Of a stretch of DNA of 64,000 nucleotides, positions 19,800 to 33,263 are shown piece by piece. The stretch is from Monomorium pharaonis. Taxonomy: Eukaryota > Arthropoda > Insecta > Hymenoptera > Formicidae. Both the position numbers and the translations under genes were made by a program. A model generated the notes under the pieces. That model was given only the letters and a program-made list of their open reading frames with translations. It was not told the DNA's origin and ran no database searches. The first letter of the stretch is position 1. Every line of letters starts with the position of its first letter. The stretch spans positions 24,954,856 through 25,018,855 of the forward strand of contig NC_050470.1 of the NCBI RefSeq assembly GCF_013373865.1. The letters are read 5' to 3'.

Positions 19800-21990
19800 T
19801 TAATTACAGACCCGCACACATAATTGTGATGAAAAAAAAATACTATGAAGGGGGAAAGAGCGCGCATGCTCCTGATGAAAGGGAGGCGCGTTTGAGAGTT
19901 GGCCGGTCGAGTTCCGTGTTCCATTCAGTTTACCGGCACTATTTGCACGGTTCGGATTCCTTCTGGGCACATGTAGCCTGGCGGGCCGATGATGACAGAA
20001 AGCGGACGAATCACGTGGCTGCAATGCCGTCGAAATTTCGGTCGGTTATCAGTGCGCATTGCAACGGAAGTCACAAGCGGGGAACGTGTCTCGTACCATC
20101 TGTGAGGGTAATTCGACGAGAACGACGATCGAGACTTTGCGCTGCGCGAAATTCAATAACGTGGATTACACGTCCGAGTGAATCTCCGATCTCGTGGATT
20201 TATTCGCGGGTTAAATTGCGAGCGACAGTTTAATGCACCGTGGTGTACAAATTGTCCGCGCGGTCGATTAAAACTAAATAAATCGTATTTAACTCTAGCA
20301 AATGTGCGAGCGGTGCGAGCGAGTATACGTGTGATCTGATTGAATCGCTTGTTAAAACAAATATTAAATCGATAATAAATTATCGGTTGCCCGTGACAGA
20401 TTGAATCGGCGACTCATTAGATTTGAATTGGTCGTTATCAAGAAGCTTCTATTCTTGTAAGAAAGAGCTATTGAACAAATAAATCGAATTAAACTATATA
20501 GAAGCTTTATTAGTTAGCCGAGTAGCTCATTAAGTTTGATTCTCCTGAGACATGATTGAACCGGTTTGCGTCTCACTAATTACACACAAAGTTGATCTAT
20601 ATATGTGCGATTCTGTACTTCGACATCGGAATTGGCATACCTAAGTGAATTTTTGCCAAACGATGTGAAACGAAATTTTGTCAATGAAAGGAATGGCGCG
20701 CGGAATGCAGAATCGAGCTGCGGCGAATTTAATCGCGTGTGTTGATCAGTGACTTCGGTTTCGAGGTTTCAAATATGGATATTGCGCGATTAAAATGCAC
20801 CTACTGATATCGGGACACGCGAAGCATCATTCTATTTGAGATTGGATGTCAGATATTTCGAAGGTACTTCGAACTCTCGAAGATTCTTCTCGCGAACCCG
20901 AGAGACGCTACAGATTGCTGCGAACGCATTCTTACTTCCGACTCGACGATTGATAGTTGATAATTTGTCGCGAGAAATTCGCGGAATTGGAATTCCATTA
21001 CGTCATAAGATTTCTAAGATAACGCGAAAGAAGTAAGCAAATTTAAAGTCACAACAGTTTAATTAAACGGATTAATATACTTTTTTTTATTACATTCAAT
21101 CCGATAAAAAAATTCTCGAATAAAAGTATGATCAATGCACAAGTCACGCTCTTATATTTAACGAATGTGACTATTCATTTAGTTTAGCAAACGGACGGCA
21201 CAATTCTATTAAACGGATAAAGCTACGTCTCAAGTGTAAGAAAGTTAATAATGTTAATCGGCCCCGCTAGGGCATAAAACACGATTCCCTGGGGCGCGAA
21301 TTCTCGTCGATGTTATAGAAGATAAACATTTCGTCCGGGGCTTTCCGCAAATTAACATTTCCACTGTCTGAGCCGTTCGTTCGATCGAAGCGGTTAAATG
21401 GAGTCTCGTTTTAAGTGAAGAAGCCAATCAGTACGTTTCGCAGGGCGAGCAATTTCTCCCGATCTCGTTGAGAACTCGTTGACGCACCATATCGAGATAA
21501 TTAATGGTGAACGTACCGCGACGAGAGACCTGATGATGTCACTTAACGTTTCCGACCCGGCGAAAGTGGCGGTTATCTCAAAGCGGGCAAAAACGAGTCG
21601 AGTTCGCGTCGCGAGACGCCGAGGTGCCATCACGCACCTGCGATTCCTGATGGATTTTCTCGGGCCGCGTCCTGACACATCGCAATCCGTCGTCGTAACG
21701 CGCGTGACTCCGACGTCGCGAATTGTCGCGGCACGACGGAAAGTGTTGCCGACGTAAGATTGAAATTTCCTCCTTCGAACAACGCAAGTGATAAACCGGC
21801 GTGGCGATGCTTGTACGTGATGCTTGTAAATACGTAACTCAAACGGCAGACCCCCTCCCAGTCTATAATAAGTGAAGATACGTGGTAAGAAATAGTCTAA
21901 AAAAAGAAAAGTGAAAGAGAAAAACCGGATAAGAGAGCGAACGTACAACGAAAGAATAACAAGAGGAAGGTGCATTTCGTTCCCACACTG
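19800..21990 (+). other. CpG-rich 5' flank of the peptide-receptor gene
   Basis: GC content and CpG density rise sharply here against the AT-rich surroundings and fall again after exon 2. Reading frames are open on both strands, as expected of GC-rich non-coding DNA, and none looks like a protein family. The likely role is promoter plus 5' UTR, possibly spliced, of the GPCR starting at 21991. Confidence 0.45.
19925..19958 (+). promoter_or_regulatory. Candidate initiator + DPE core promoter
   Basis: TCAGTT at 19925-19930 matches the arthropod initiator, with A+1 at 19927. GGATT at +28 to +32 (19954-19958) matches four of five positions of the DPE consensus RGWYV. No TATA box lies at -30. Other TCAGT matches nearby (about 20047 and 20746) lack the downstream element. 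It is 2.06 kb from the ATG, so a long or spliced 5' UTR would be needed. Confidence 0.28.
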
Positions 21991-22090
21991 ATGAGAAAGA
22001 TGTTGACAACGATGTCTACCGTCGCTTTCGAATTGAACTCGTCTTATTACACGACGGCGATCGGCAACAGCGCGCTCGACGGATTCTCAG
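21991..22090 (+). CDS. Peptide receptor exon 1 (start codon)
   Basis: ATG at 21991; residues 1-33 plus one base. It encodes the start of the extracellular N-terminus with an NSS glycosylation site. There is no signal peptide, as is usual for this family. Later in-frame ATGs at codons 4 and 8 could also serve. Donor CAG|GTACTT. Confidence 0.72.
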
Positions 22091-23918
22091 GTACTTCTTA
22101 GGATTATGGTTTCCTGTCGTAAAACTAAACTAGATTAATTACAAACGCTCGGGGCCACTCCTCGTGAAATGATGTCAAGAGGGTTCTCTTGAATATCTCG
22201 TAACCGCATGATTCCAGTAATCGAATCGGAGAATGCTACTTCCGCTCTGTACATGCTGCCTGCCTACATCCGAACGACTTCGATGGTAGCCTGCATAATC
22301 GTGATGATTCTGGGTATAGTTGGCAATCTGATGGTAATTTTAACTTAATTCTCTTAACGCAGTTGCCTCAATTTAGTCGCTGCTTTTATTTGTAATCCGT
22401 ATTATCGATGTATCAGCTTTAAAGAGCCGGCTGCTATACCATTCGCGTATAATATCCCTCAGGTGCCGTTAGTCGTACTGCGTGGTAAGGACATGAGGAA
22501 CAGCACCAACATCTTCCTGGTGAATCTGAGCGTCGCCGATCTCTGCGTGCTCGTGATCTGTACGCCCACCGTATTAATCGAAATCAACTCGGGTCCGCAA
22601 ATCTGGCCGCTCGGCGAGCACATGTGTAAGTCCGAACCGACTGCGTGAAAAAGCATGACGCACTTTTTGACGTACCTATTCCTATCATCTCAGCCGCGTG
22701 CACGACCACTCGACAACATAGGCATGGCACGGTAATCTTCAGTCGACCGACTGAATCCAAAAATACCAAACGTCACATATTTCCTCAACAGACATTGATA
22801 GACCAGCGTCATCCTTTTTTCTCCTCGTAAATCTGTGCGTTTGTTAACTAACACGCACAATATTTCTGTTGCGTCATGACAATTCGAATACGTCGACCAA
22901 TTCTCGCCGGAATTTCGGTTCATGGTCGTACGAACTTCAATACCGGCATCGGCAGATCATCCTTCTTTCTCCAGAGTAATATGCGCAAAAAGATCGATAA
23001 AAATACTTCATGGCAAAACTATAATTGACATGCAACTGTTTTACTAGAAAACATTTTTTTAGATACTTCTGTATTCTTCGAAATATTATGTAAAGAAATA
23101 GATTTATACAAATTTTTTTCAATTTTATTATACTGATCATAATAAGTGTGTATATTTTAATAATATATACACTTGTATTAACATGGGATAACTATCATGT
23201 GTTCTTAGGACAGTTAATAATAATATTTCTATATTACGTAAATATTAATACTCTAGTTAATATTCTAGCTGAAGAAACAATGAAATTTTAATATCACAGT
23301 AAAAACAAAACTTTGTCTCAAATTTATTGATTGAAACGTTTGTACGTTTTCTAGGAAATAGAAAAAATGTACTTTTTTGGTTGAATACTTTGAGCGTCGT
23401 CAAATGCTATCTAAAAATTAATTTATAGCTGGTACGTTAGTTTGTCTCATTGTCGTGATGGAATGATGGACGCAAGTTTTTATCTTGACGGGACGTCATT
23501 AAATCGCGGAAACGCTGCCGAATTTTTCGAATCCATCTGAATCGAATCCATCCAGAAATATCTGATCTCGTTTCACCATTATTGAACTGTCGAAAAAATG
23601 TTTTTTTTTTGTATGCCGTAAGTTGCATATCTATCAGTGCACTCGCAGGTACGGGATTAAATTGCAAACTTGACAGATCGATATTAAATCTAACTTGATA
23701 TTATTCCATTTTTCTCTACTGATTACATCATTTGTTTGGGATAATGCGAGATCACTCTCAGAAAGGATTTCTGATACCAAGACAAAAAATATTCTTGATA
23801 TATTTAATCTTATTATAACTTTATATAACAAAAATAAAACCAGATTTAGATTAAATCACAAATTTCTCTTCTTCTTTCTCGAATTAAATAAGATTGGCTT
23901 ATTATCTTGAGACAAGAG

Positions 23919-23958
<40 letters not shown>

Positions 23959-26900
23959 TTAAGCTTATAGTATATTTTTACGTTTAGAATATATATTTTA
24001 TTCTTAAGATGGTATTCTGTTCACTACCCATCGGCTACGTGGCGTGTTCTTGCGTGTTCTCATAAACAAAATGCACTATCTATTGAGTAAAGGGAACTCG
24101 CCAAGAGCGCGGAAAGAAGTAAGATTTCGCTCTTGACATATAACATACTAGATTGAAATATGTCAGTCTATAAAAGAAATCGAGAAAAATGAGAATTACA
24201 GTACATACGTTAATATGTGTTAGTGTTAGTAAGTATTAATGTAATAATGTTGACCCTTCTAGAAATATTAAAATCAAATTTTTAGATTAAGATTCTTTAG
24301 ATTGGGGCCTATTCTAAAATCTAGAATATCATAAAATTGTTATACTAAATTATTCTAAGAAAATTAATAAGATAGCATCAAGAATTATTCTTGATTTAAG
24401 AACTTTTCATTTCAGAATAAAATATTCCTTCTGTAATGATAAATATGATTGGCGCTATGTCGATCCTATTTTATGGTAGATCGAAGAGCATTAGGTCCAA
24501 AAATCTTTTCTGTGATGTTGCGCAATTTTTGATGAGAACGATATGAATTATTGTATAGTATACGAAACATTCTATTAAAGTATTATCATTGCAATGACTA
24601 TTTATTAACAAGTAGTGTCGTTTTTTTTTAATTTTGTATTTTTTAAAAACTTATCAATATTAACTTAAATTTATTTTTTGTATTGATATAATTTTTTAAA
24701 TTTGTTTTGATTATATTTAAATAATAATTTGATTTTTTACATGTCCAAGTTGTGGAAACATTTTTCTTTATTGGTTTTATATGCATTTAATAACTTACAT
24801 TAAAGGAACGAATTAAATTTTACCACAATTTTTAAATATTTTAATATATCTATTTTTGATTAATATATTTTATTTTTAATAGTTTTTTAAATCATTAATC
24901 GTTATAAAGAATTTTATAGAGAATATAATCAATTTGGTCGGTTTAATATTGACAATGAAATTATTTCCGAATAATTAATGTGTTGTTCGTGTATTGAACG
25001 AAATTGGTTTACTTATATAGCATTAGTTTCTAGTAATCTATATTGTAGGGACATAAGAACATAAGGAAGGGGGAGATAAAAAGGGAGATTTAGAAATCTT
25101 TCTGAGCATCACATGGTTGATGATACTACCCAACTTTCACGAGCTTAGTACGAAAAGACGTGAAAATATCCGAGACAAAAATGCCACGGACAAAAATAGT
25201 TTTGGACTTTCTTATATCTCACCATGTAAAGAATCGCGAACAACTGTGACGTATTATGCACGTGTACCGTTGAAATCGCAATTACTACATTATTAAAATT
25301 TACTTCTTGATTATTGCTAATTTGTTCTTTACGAAAATAACGTCTTATTATCATTTCCTGCTGCGTTTATTGAAACAGTGGCAATTTTTTCAATGGTTAT
25401 TACTAAGAATATTAGTACTAATTGATAATAGTATTAGTAATAATTGATACTATAACAATTATTGGATTAAAACCTCGCACTCTATAATTCCAGCAATTTC
25501 GTGTAATAGTTTCTCAAAATGTTTTTATGAAATAAAATTTGATTAAAATACAATAATTTAAATACAATTTTTTAAGAAAATAAACATTATAAGTTTAATA
25601 TTTTTTTCTTACAAAAGAACATTATTTTACAACATTATTTTATTTTAAATAAATTAATTAAATTTGCTTTCTTCTTCCATAATTTTTTTTGTAAAAAAAT
25701 AAAGACTGAGTGTTTTTAAAGTTATTAAATGAAATATGATGTTATTTATATCTGTTTGTGGTTAACAAACAAAAATTTGAAACAACAATTACAAGGTTAA
25801 TAACTATTAATATAGTAAAACTATTATCATTCCTTTTTATTTATTCGAAATAACGACAAGATAATGACTTAGTTTTACGTTTTCTTAAAATATTGCTCTT
25901 TCTTTTATATCGTAGTTACTGAAGGTGTTTTAAGAAGTAATTAATACTTTTGTTTTATTACGTTCAGCAAATTAGTTAATTATCGAAAGTGAAAAAGAAA
26001 AAAAATATATTTTTACAATTGACAAAAAGTACAATTTGATATGAGGAAATTATTGTATAGTTAAATTTATTATTTGACGATCAAACACTTGATATAAAAA
26101 CATCAAAACTGCGAATGCAAATTATTGATCGATTAATAATATTATTATTATTTTCCAAATTGACAATAATATCCAATCATTGCCAATTGTCTGCACACAA
26201 GTGACACGTTTCATTTACACGCCAGATAAATTCCCCTTCGAATTTGCGCTACCAACCGGGCGAATCTCGAGATCCGTACTCGTAAACCATTGGTACCATA
26301 TGGCGTTGCAGGGGCGAGAGATTCTTCCGGCTTACAATTCCTTACGAGCGACTACCTATATATCCACTCCCCGGTCTTCTTTGCTCGAACGGAAGAATGC
26401 AAGAAAGGCGAAACGCAAAGACGACAGGAGGATCGTGGTTGAATCAACCGGCGAATAGCGAGAACATCGTGAGGGGTCTCTATGGGCTATATGAGATGCG
26501 TTTACCGTGGAGGGTCGCGCGAGGGTGGTCCAGATGGGGTGTGGTGCGAAAGGAGGGGTAGCATTTAGGCGCGTCTGGGTTTTATGAAGCGCATACGGCG
26601 ACGCGCGTCTTAAGTCGATGTCCTCCTCCTCTTTTTCCTTGACACCGGCATACCGTCTCTCGCCTGACATTCCTTCGAAACACTGCCCGCTTCTCACGGT
26701 CGAGGCCGCGTAGCGTTTATTGCGACGTAAAACGTCTCATGGCGGTATGATCAGAACAAAGTATTTCACTTAGAAAGTGAAAAGTTTCCTTGCACTCGCG
26801 CGGTGATAAATCAGTCTGGCTCGCGCACGTCGCGATTGCGTCTACGGAATTCTAATTAAATTCTTCGACTCTTTTTCTAGGTCTAGTACACGTAATTCTA

Positions 26901-29900
26901 TACGGTATCGCGTTAATTTTTAAAGCGTATTGTGACCTTCTTATAAAAGCGTTGTTACTTTAGTTATTACTTTCGTTAGAACAGCAATTTATTAGTGGTT
27001 GTTGAAAAATCGACTCTAATTGTCACAACAATTGTTTGTCGTAAAGCATTTAAATAATAACGCGTGTAATATTTTCCTTTATTCTTTCGAGGAAAAGGCT
27101 AATAATGATGCACAAAATGTAAATTAACAAACGTCACATAAAAAAGAAGAAGACAGAGTATAAAAAACAAAAAATCGATATTTTTATATAAATTTGACAT
27201 TTGACTGTTGTTTACTTGCTATTAGTTATTTATTTGATTTCACAGCAAAGTTTTACATTCATGCATTCTTTACTCTTTTGTAGATTTCAGTATTTATTTG
27301 TTATACTATTTCTCTTTATTTATTGATTTAAAATATGTTTTTTTGACGACACTAAGAATAATAAACCACACAAAAGATAAACAATTTTTTATTTATTTTA
27401 TAGTTTTTATTTTAAAGTAAAGTGAGAAAAAAAGTACATACAGGAAACAAATAACATTTTTTTATTTCTTAGTTTAATACGTTTTTTTAACTCTTATTGT
27501 TTATGATTTTTGTAATTTTGCATAAATAATCTTCACGACGAATGTAAAGCTTTTCCTCTATTTTATCATTAAAACAAATACTTCAGCAGTACAATCTATT
27601 TTTGTCCCTTTTATGTCATTGTTTCGCTATAATGATTCTTTTTTGAAACACTGAAAGTGTTTCACTCAAGATTGTGGCTTGATTCTCTCTTGATACAATT
27701 TCACCAGGCATTGCCTCCAGCAGAAGATCAACATGCGCAATATTTGTTTTGCTACTATTGCAAGTTATTCTTTTCTATTCTTTCTATTCTTGACATTCTG
27801 TATTGCATCGTGAGCTTTAGCTTACGAGTCAAACCTGTATCTATGAATTTTTCATTCGAGAAAGAAAGTTTAATGTCGTCCGAAAATACAGTCGACATCC
27901 AGTTTTAGATTGCTTTCATAAGTTATAAATGTTGAGATACTGCTTACCTTTCACTCTTGTTTTTCCAAAAAAGTGAATCGTATTTTTTAAAAATATAATC
28001 AATTTTATTTATAATGAATAGATAAAATTGCCTAAGAGTACATTAAATTTGACATTAAATATTTATTACTTTTTATTGTTTATTTTTTATAATGAAAAAT
28101 TTTGAAGCTAAACGATTCAGTGATTAGTAAAGTAAACAGAAATCAATATAAATGTCAGTGTATATAAATAATGCATAGGAATACTATGCAAAAGGAATAA
28201 AAAGTAATCTGATTAGATAGGAATAACAATTTAAGAGTACAAAATCTAAAATTAATTTGTGGTCAGAGACTGTTTGTGTGAAAATGATCTATGATTATAT
28301 TTCGATCTATGAATAGTACTCCGTTAAAGTGTTGACTCTCATCATTAGTGTCGAATAAAAACAAACACAGCAGATGTTACCGACTAGATGTCTACGATGA
28401 GAAACTCGATCTGTCCGGAATATTTGATATAAAACAGATTTTAGTGTCATCATTTGGTGAATGCAACATGTTGCGTGTTAGCGGTTATCATTAGAGTAAA
28501 ATATGCATGAGAAAAGACAAACGATAAATTAACAAACGTTTCAACTATATGAAGATAAATTTATGCACGAACATGATGAATCTGAATTTGAGCAAGACGA
28601 ATTTGAAATCTAAATTTTTGCTTGAATTTTTACCTGAATTTAAATTTTAATTTGACATTATTCGTATAATATATATATTATATATCTTGTATTTTTGTAA
28701 ACCTGACCAATTGTTGAATTTGAAGTTTGAGCTTAAAAAGCGTTGAATTATTTTAATTGTTTGGAAATCACAAAATTCTGAGTATTCGTATTTGTTGTAC
28801 CAGGAACATGCCACAATTATATCAATTTCAATGATCTAATAGTTTCTCGAGCCCTTCTCGGTCGATCTAGCAAAGAGTCCAATTACGCGACTCTCATTGC
28901 AGTATTTTTGTTTATTGAGCTATTGTTATTAAGCATATTGAAAGTATAAAATAAAAAAAATGTTTTTCTCATTACATTGCGCGACAGGCAATCAGCGAAG
29001 GTAAGATGCGTTTTACATCGAGGTTGAACGCAATAAGTACGACGTCGATTCTTGTTAGCTTCTATGAACAAAGTTTCTCGTAGGTGAGTTAAACAAACAA
29101 CGAATGTTATTAACAAGTGAAACAAAAGCATATTGACTTTGACAGCAATTAACTTTTTTTCACGGTCATGAACGTAACGCGTACTGACAGTTGCTCATTA
29201 TTGACGTTCTAAAGTGTTCTAAGATGTCGGTTTTCGCTAGAATGCTCGCTAATTGAAAGGCCGAATGTTTGAATAAACTGTGCGGTCTTCGTTCATTATC
29301 TCAACTCTATAAGAGAACTCCCCTTAAGTTTGACTTTTGAGGGACTTCAAAGAATAGATTTAGATTCTCTAGAGCTTAAATCAGATATCTACGTGTGAGA
29401 TATGTCTATGTGTTAACTGAAACAGAAAATAATATTATTTATAAGAAAATGTAGATAAGTTTTTATTTATTTTTATGATAAATAAAAAATTATAAAGTAA
29501 AACCCCCCAAAACTTTAATAAATGTTATCTTTATAAATGATGAATTTATAATTATTTTTACAGTAATTTATTGATACAATAACTATAATTTATATAAAGA
29601 AAGAGAGATTTAATAAAGATTACAATATTACATTTGTTTACGCATACGAATGCAATTTATGTATAGTATTTATATTTATCTTTTTAATAATATAACGATT
29701 TACAAATAAGTTTGCTGTTAATAATTAAAAACAGTAAAATAATTTGGAAATTTAGGAAAAAGCACGAGTTCAAGATTTTTGAAATCCTAAATTTGATGAA
29801 TAAATTCTATGGTTAATTAAGTGCACTGCGGATGTTTTGTTAATTCACGAGTTAATTGATGTAATTACATTTAATTTGAAACTAATTACATGAATGTAAC

Positions 29901-32900
29901 AAGGATTATTAATTATCATTTTTTATTTGCTAATTATTTGCTAATTGTTTGTCGAATGAATAAAAAACATTGAAAAACTATTATTGTAATTGATAGAAAT
30001 AGGTATTAATTATTGCAAAATAAATGTTATTGTCCGCAGTACATTACATTTTAAGATTATGATTGAGATAGTTATTATAGGTAGATGAAAGTTTTTATGT
30101 CATTATTGCTATTTATTGACATTTGTTGTGACTAATGAATTTGCGACTAATAAACGGGAGAAGGAGGAGAATGAAAAATGACTTGTCCGAAGAAACGTAA
30201 GAAGTAGAAAAGTTATACGCCGGAACCGTCCGGATAGAAATTCGATTTGCGCATCTGGGCCGCATCTGATGCTCAAAGTAGGTTGAAGATGACAAATAAT
30301 GCTGTATCACGCAATGTTCGCGATAGCCTGTACCTTTATCGCTGTCTCTTTTTCACTTAAAGCGATATAAAAGTTAAAGCAAGCAATTAAAGAATAATCT
30401 TGTACAACCATTTTTACATCTCGTATGTGAATAGTTATATCTTGACACATGTCAGATGATGCTTGACACATTGACAGATTGATGCTCTATGTTTATTCGA
30501 TGTATATTTTGATGGACATATATTTGAACTTTATATTTCTCTCTTTCACTTAATACCATTCTTTTATTTATCTAGAATTAGTCTTTTCTATGCTTAAAAA
30601 GCAATGCGTAGGTGAATTTACAATGGAGCAGTAACAAAATCATGTAGTTGCTATGTTGTAAACAGAAAATTCTGGTTAATAGATCGGAATACTATAATGA
30701 TGATGTACGCATTGAACATTACCCGATGAAAATATCAAACATTTTCGTACGAATTGCGAAAAAATCAAATAATGTTACATTGCAAACATCTTTGCAATTC
30801 AGTATGATTTACAATTGTATTTCTCATAACTTTATTACATAACTTTCAATTCGTAACATTGTATCGATCTCCATTTCTTCAGAATTCTCTTTTCCTGCCA
30901 ATTGTTCTTGAGGAATAAAATTTAAAAAAAATTAAGAAAAATTGATATTTGGGCAAGAGAGTAATATAACATATCAGTAAATATATTGAAGTATTCTTAT
31001 ACTTACATACACAGAAAAAAAAAAGTAATATAACCAATAACATATGTGATTGCGGGTTGCCAATTACATAAAATACTCAATACAATAATATTTGCTATTA
31101 ATGCAAGTACAATGTTGATACTGCAATAGCCTATATTATTGTATTGAGTATATCTGTAATTGGCAGCCCCGCAATAACATATTTTATTAAATATATTACT
31201 TTTTTTTCAGTGTATAATTGTCACACAATCTATTGTATTAAATAGTGGTTGTAAATTGCACTTTTTTATATATAAATTTAAAAAAATAATACATATTTAT
31301 TGAAATAATTTCTATCACATTTTATTCGATTTTACTTCATTCAATTTAAAGCTCATAGAAAGGCCTATATGCCTAAAGTAAAGAAATTGTTTTTACTTCT
31401 ATACGTATTTAATTAACTAGATTACGTAGAGATCTTGCACTTTTCAAATTTTTTTATTATTCGTATTATATGACAAAAGAGTTAGTTTCTTCCTTAATGT
31501 TATTTCCTATTTTTTATATATTAGATTTCACTCTCTTGTCTTCAAGTGATCTTTATAAAGAATTTTCGTTACGGATGCCTTGTAATACGACACGAAAAGC
31601 TAAATTACAGAATGTTGCATAGTAACTCAAAAGACGAATATATCTTTGTAGAGAACAATTCTACAGTTTTATGTCAGTTAATTACATTTAAATTTATTTG
31701 CCAAAAGACAATATTCAGAAAATATATTTTAGCTCGCTCTTTCTGTATAAAAGCAAGAATATATAAAAGGTTTAACGAATTGAGTAGAAATAATTTTCCG
31801 AAAGAATAAATACATTAAATTCTTTAATAAAGCTACATGCGATTAAAATGCTATTATGTTTTTAATTCTGCATTAGATATTAAAAAATTTTATTTCTGTA
31901 TTATTATTGCATTAGAAAAATTATACATTACTTCTTTTAGAAAGAAATTTTATTAAATTTAATTTTTGAAATTATTTAATTAAAAAATAGAAACAAAAGT
32001 GGAAACCTTATAAATAAAACTTATCAAGTAAACTTATTGTGATAATTTACTAACAGATATAACTATTGTATTAATATTTGTTTAAATTATTTTATGATAT
32101 TTATTAAATTAATTATTAAAATTAATATAAGCTGAGAAATTATATTAATATACATATTATGTAAATATATATTACTTTATACATTTCATACTTATTCTTG
32201 ATTCTAAAATTTTTATATAATAATATAACAAAGTCTTACCAAAACAATTAAAAAAGTAAAGTATATTGTAAGTAATCTAGAAATCATTTTAAAATGAGGT
32301 CATTGGAAGTTCTAAAAAGGTCCTTTTAGGGTTAAAAAACAGAATGAGTTATTCTCCTCCTAAGAAGTTATGTTTCTGGAGGTAATTGATTTTCTTCTTT
32401 TCTATTCAGTTATATACCCATAAATCTGAGTAGCCGGTAACAGCTGCTAGGCTGGTAATGGAACGCTATCGCAAATAAAAGCGTCATAAAATGGAATAAT
32501 GTTATTTTATTTTAAAAATCTATCGCTACTCTTAAAAGCATTAAATACAAATTTTAGATATTTAATCATTAAAATGATTTATTTATTGTTTTGTAACATT
32601 AATTTAAATTCTTAAGAAACTCATAAAAATTACAAATAGCATTTTATTAAAGTTCACAAAATTACAAGGTAAAAATTAAATTTTAAAGATTTGAAAATTT
32701 TTTAACACATTTAAAATATAATTTTCAGTATGTATATATAATTCATCCATAAAAGCTGGAAGCTATGTGACAAGTCATTGTCGAATATCAGCCTAGGTTG
32801 TTCTAAACGAAAAGCACACGACTTGTCTCCTGTCTGTTGCTTCATTGGATAGATTTGGACAGCCGCCAAAGCCCATTATCACCACTCATTTCCGCTGCAT

Positions 32901-33225
32901 ATAACGTAATTTGCGTGTAGACTTCTATTCTTCTTTTTTTTCATGTCTTTCGTTCTACCTTGTGCTGTCTTTTCGCTGCGACTATAATTTTTATTCGTGC
33001 TTCTGATCGCTCTAATTGAAATAAATGATATTATGCTGTTATGCATTTCAGTAATTCTTTGTTAATGATACTTACGAGTAATATTGACAAATAAAGGACG
33101 AAGAATCTAATGACGATTTAAAGACGAAAAAAATCTTAGCATGTTAATATGAATACTTGGATTTTATAATTAATGAATTTGAGTGTACTATTTTATAAAA
33201 CTCTCTCCTTCTTTCTCTTTTACAC

Positions 33226-33263
<38 letters not shown>

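Noticed and set aside
19826..20233. 135-codon frame upstream of the receptor
   Set aside because: Arg-rich composition and open antisense frames are typical of CpG-rich non-coding DNA; no domain seen.
21394..21975. 193-codon minus-strand frame
   Set aside because: Same reason: GC-rich 5' flank with several overlapping open frames and no recognisable motif.
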